From NCBI GenBank assembly GCA_026197015.1, contig JAPHRB010000009.1:1-24049 (forward strand): a DNA stretch of 24,049 bases, read 5' to 3'. A program made the position numbers and the translations under genes. Of the stretch, positions 22,670-24,049 are shown piece by piece. Under the pieces are notes generated by a model. It had not been told where the DNA came from, searched no databases, and saw nothing but the letters and a program-made list of their open reading frames with translations. Within the stretch, counting starts at the first letter, position 1. Each line of letters starts with the position of its first letter. The DNA comes from Gammaproteobacteria bacterium. Lineage in GTDB: Bacteria > Pseudomonadota > Gammaproteobacteria > SZUA-229.

Positions 22670-23152
22670 ATGAAAAGCACAAAAAAAATCCCTATTACTT
22701 ATTTAAAAAATCCAGTACATTTTATTTCTGTGGGTTTTGGTTCTGGTTTATTGCCTAAAGCGCCGGGTACCTTTGGAACGCTGGTTGCAATACCTTTATA
22801 TTTTCTGATTAGTCATCTTGATTTCTGGATCTACTTTCTGATTACCTGTGTTGTTACAATAGCCGGTGTGTATGCCTGTAGTTATACAAGTAAAGCACTG
22901 GGAGTTCATGATCACTCTGGTATCGTTATAGATGAAATAGCGGGTTATTTTATAACCATGATGGCAGTGCCATTTGACTGGCTTTGGGTGTTGCTGGGTT
23001 TTGTGTTATTTAGAATATTCGATATCTTAAAACCCTGGCCAATTTCGTGGTTAGATAAAAACTGTGAAGGTGGCCTGGGTATTATGCTTGATGATGTGCT
23101 GGCGGGAATTTTTGCATTAATCTGTTTACATTCTATACTATATTTTATTTGA
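22670..23152 (+). CDS. pgpA: Phosphatidylglycerophosphatase A
   Basis: Inner-membrane lipid phosphatase that converts phosphatidylglycerophosphate to phosphatidylglycerol. At 160 residues it is slightly shorter than E. coli PgpA (172). Signature segments are SVGFGSGLLPKAPGTFGTL (about 21-39), the DEIAGYFITM catalytic acidic motif (about 87-96), FRIFDILKPWPI and the LDDVLAG motif, interspersed with about four hydrophobic helices. ATG at 22670 begins one base after the thiL stop. The following gene begins 8 bases downstream, so the transcript continues. Confidence 0.95.
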   Translation: MKSTKKIPITYLKNPVHFISVGFGSGLLPKAPGTFGTLVAIPLYFLISHLDFWIYFLITCVVTIAGVYACSYTSKALGVHDHSGIVIDEIAGYFITMMAVPFDWLWVLLGFVLFRIFDILKPWPISWLDKNCEGGLGIMLDDVLAGIFALICLHSILYFI

Positions 23153-23160
23153 TTTAATTT

Positions 23161-23805
23161 ATGAAATTATTTTATACATTTATAACTGTATGTTTTCTGT
23201 TTTTTTCGCAACAGGTTAAAGCTGTTGAGAAAATTGAGGTACAGGCTTTAATGCCAGGTATGGTTGTTTTGTTAATTGACGGTACCAGAACAACTTTAAA
23301 AACAGGTGGGCACTCTCAGGGCGTAAAGCTGATTTCATCAACTACACAAACAGCTGTGCTCGAAGTAGATGGTGAAAAGAAAAATTACCAGATGGGAACA
23401 ACCGTAAGTACAAGTTTCAGGCCACGTGAAGTAATTACAGAAAGAGTTATTATCGATAACTATGGCATGTTTCGTAGCTTTGGTAGTATTAATGGTCATT
23501 CGGTAAAGTTTCTTGTTGATACCGGCGCTAGCACAGTGGCTATGAGCGCAAAAGATGCACGCAGTTTAGGTATTCAATATCAGCTAGAAGGCACGCCCAC
23601 TCAGGCGAGTACTGCATCGGGACTTGCTAAAGCCTGGTCAGTTCAGCTTAAAACCGTACGTCTGGGTCAACTGCTTGAGCGTAATGTACAGGGTATGGTT
23701 ATTGATGGCGATTATCCACGACATATATTACTTGGCATGACTTTTTTAAATAGAATGAAGGTTGAAAAAGACGGTAATACAATGAGTATTATTAGCGAAA
23801 AATAA
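23161..23805 (+). CDS. Periplasmic retropepsin-like aspartic protease (clan AA, TIGR02281-like)
   Basis: Exported protein of 214 residues with a signal peptide (cleavage probably after VKA, residue 21). A small N-terminal beta domain (about 25-90) with the MPGMVVLLIDGTRTTLKTG pattern is followed by a retropepsin-like fold: the catalytic motif is FLVDTGAS with D120, and the family's C-terminal ILLGMTFLNRM flap/core segment is near 190-200. A single DTGA motif means it must work as a dimer, as retroviral proteases do. Bacterial members of this family are widespread but their substrates are mostly unknown. It lies 8 bases after pgpA and probably ends that transcript. The next gene converges on it with only 4 bases between stops. 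Confidence 0.85.
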   Translation: MKLFYTFITVCFLFFSQQVKAVEKIEVQALMPGMVVLLIDGTRTTLKTGGHSQGVKLISSTTQTAVLEVDGEKKNYQMGTTVSTSFRPREVITERVIIDNYGMFRSFGSINGHSVKFLVDTGASTVAMSAKDARSLGIQYQLEGTPTQASTASGLAKAWSVQLKTVRLGQLLERNVQGMVIDGDYPRHILLGMTFLNRMKVEKDGNTMSIISEK

Positions 23806-23809
23806 ATAT

Positions 23810-24049
23810 CTAGTTAGATTTATTTAAGCTACTGGTTAGCTGGTTTTTTAGTTTGAGATCATACTTTGTTTTAATGCCCTGATGTAAACCACAAAATATA
23901 ATATTCATAGTAGATATTACAGGTATAGCTACGACCATTCCTATAAAACCAAATAAATTACCGAAGACAATAATACCCACTATTACCACCAGCGGGTGTA
24001 AGTTGACGGCGTTTGCTATGACCGCAGGAATCACGATTACATTATCTAT
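23810..24049 (-). CDS. AI-2E/PerM-family membrane transporter, C-terminal part (5' end outside window)
   Basis: The frame is open through the right edge, so these 79 codons are the end of a gene whose start lies beyond the window. The sequence has the family's conserved C-terminal core: IDNVIVIPAVIANAVNLHPL, then hydrophobic helices with GNLFGFIGMVVAIPV, and a short basic/polar tail. Members have about eight membrane helices and include TqsA (autoinducer-2 export), PerM and Na+/H+ antiporter-like proteins. The fragment does not decide between these, so no symbol is given. It converges on the aspartic protease gene, with stops 4 bases apart and no terminator hairpin visible between them. Confidence 0.85.
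   Translation of the reverse strand: MDNVIVIPAVIANAVNLHPLVVIVGIIVFGNLFGFIGMVVAIPVISTMNIIFCGLHQGIKTKYDLKLKNQLTSSLNKSN

Noticed and set aside
1..24049. A novel defence, secretion or biosynthetic system
   Set aside because: Nearly every gene belongs to a recognised housekeeping family in near-canonical order; the few unassigned genes do not form a coherent cassette.

Overview
The window is chromosomal, housekeeping DNA from an AT-rich gammaproteobacterium (GC roughly 40% by eye, many AAA/GAA/TTA codons). The taxonomic call rests on gene content and order: an isc tail (hscA-fdx-iscX), then rlmN-pilW/pilF-rodZ-hisS-yfgM-bamB and der, which is the classic gammaproteobacterial order. PilW, two other lipoproteins, a porin and PBP1b indicate a Gram-negative envelope with type IV pili. 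I cannot name the genus. I see no IS elements, phage genes, CRISPR arrays, rRNA or tRNA genes.

Layout. Bases 1-1121 hold the end of the iron-sulfur cluster operon (partial hscA, ferredoxin, iscX). A 350-base AT-rich gap (1122-1471) sits where many relatives carry ndk. Bases 1472-7435 are a tightly packed operon (rlmN, pilW, rodZ, hisS, yfgM, bamB) with several 4-base ATGA overlaps. ispG, which normally lies between rodZ and hisS, is absent. A DUF945/YdgA-like gene (7697-9148) and a strong hairpin terminator separate bamB from der (9268-10692). Next come two independent genes, an outer-membrane porin and a Sel1-repeat/charged-helix protein, each closed by a clear intrinsic terminator.

Bases 13312-18770 hold a second operon: mrcB (PBP1b, with a Lys-Pro repeat tail), a TPR lipoprotein, the XPD-like helicase yoaA, and tsaB. 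prfB (release factor 2) follows and carries a complete programmed +1 frameshift site at 19011-19026. lysS, thiL, pgpA and a retropepsin-like periplasmic protease gene then run in the same direction to 23805. The window ends with the 3' part of a convergent AI-2E/PerM-family membrane protein gene on the minus strand.

Functionally the genes cover Fe-S assembly, translation fidelity and decoding (RlmN, HisS, LysS, RF2, TsaB, Der), envelope growth (RodZ, PBP1b, BamB, YfgM, PgpA, PilW) and thiamine cofactor synthesis. I did not find a convincing undescribed multi-gene system. The points most worth a second look are the departures from conserved order (no ispG, no ndk, inserted DUF945 gene), hairpins squeezed directly in front of the der and Sel1-gene starts, the palindromes in front of mrcB, the hexanucleotide repeat that encodes its cytoplasmic tail, and the poorly characterised Sel1/coiled-coil/two-cysteine protein.
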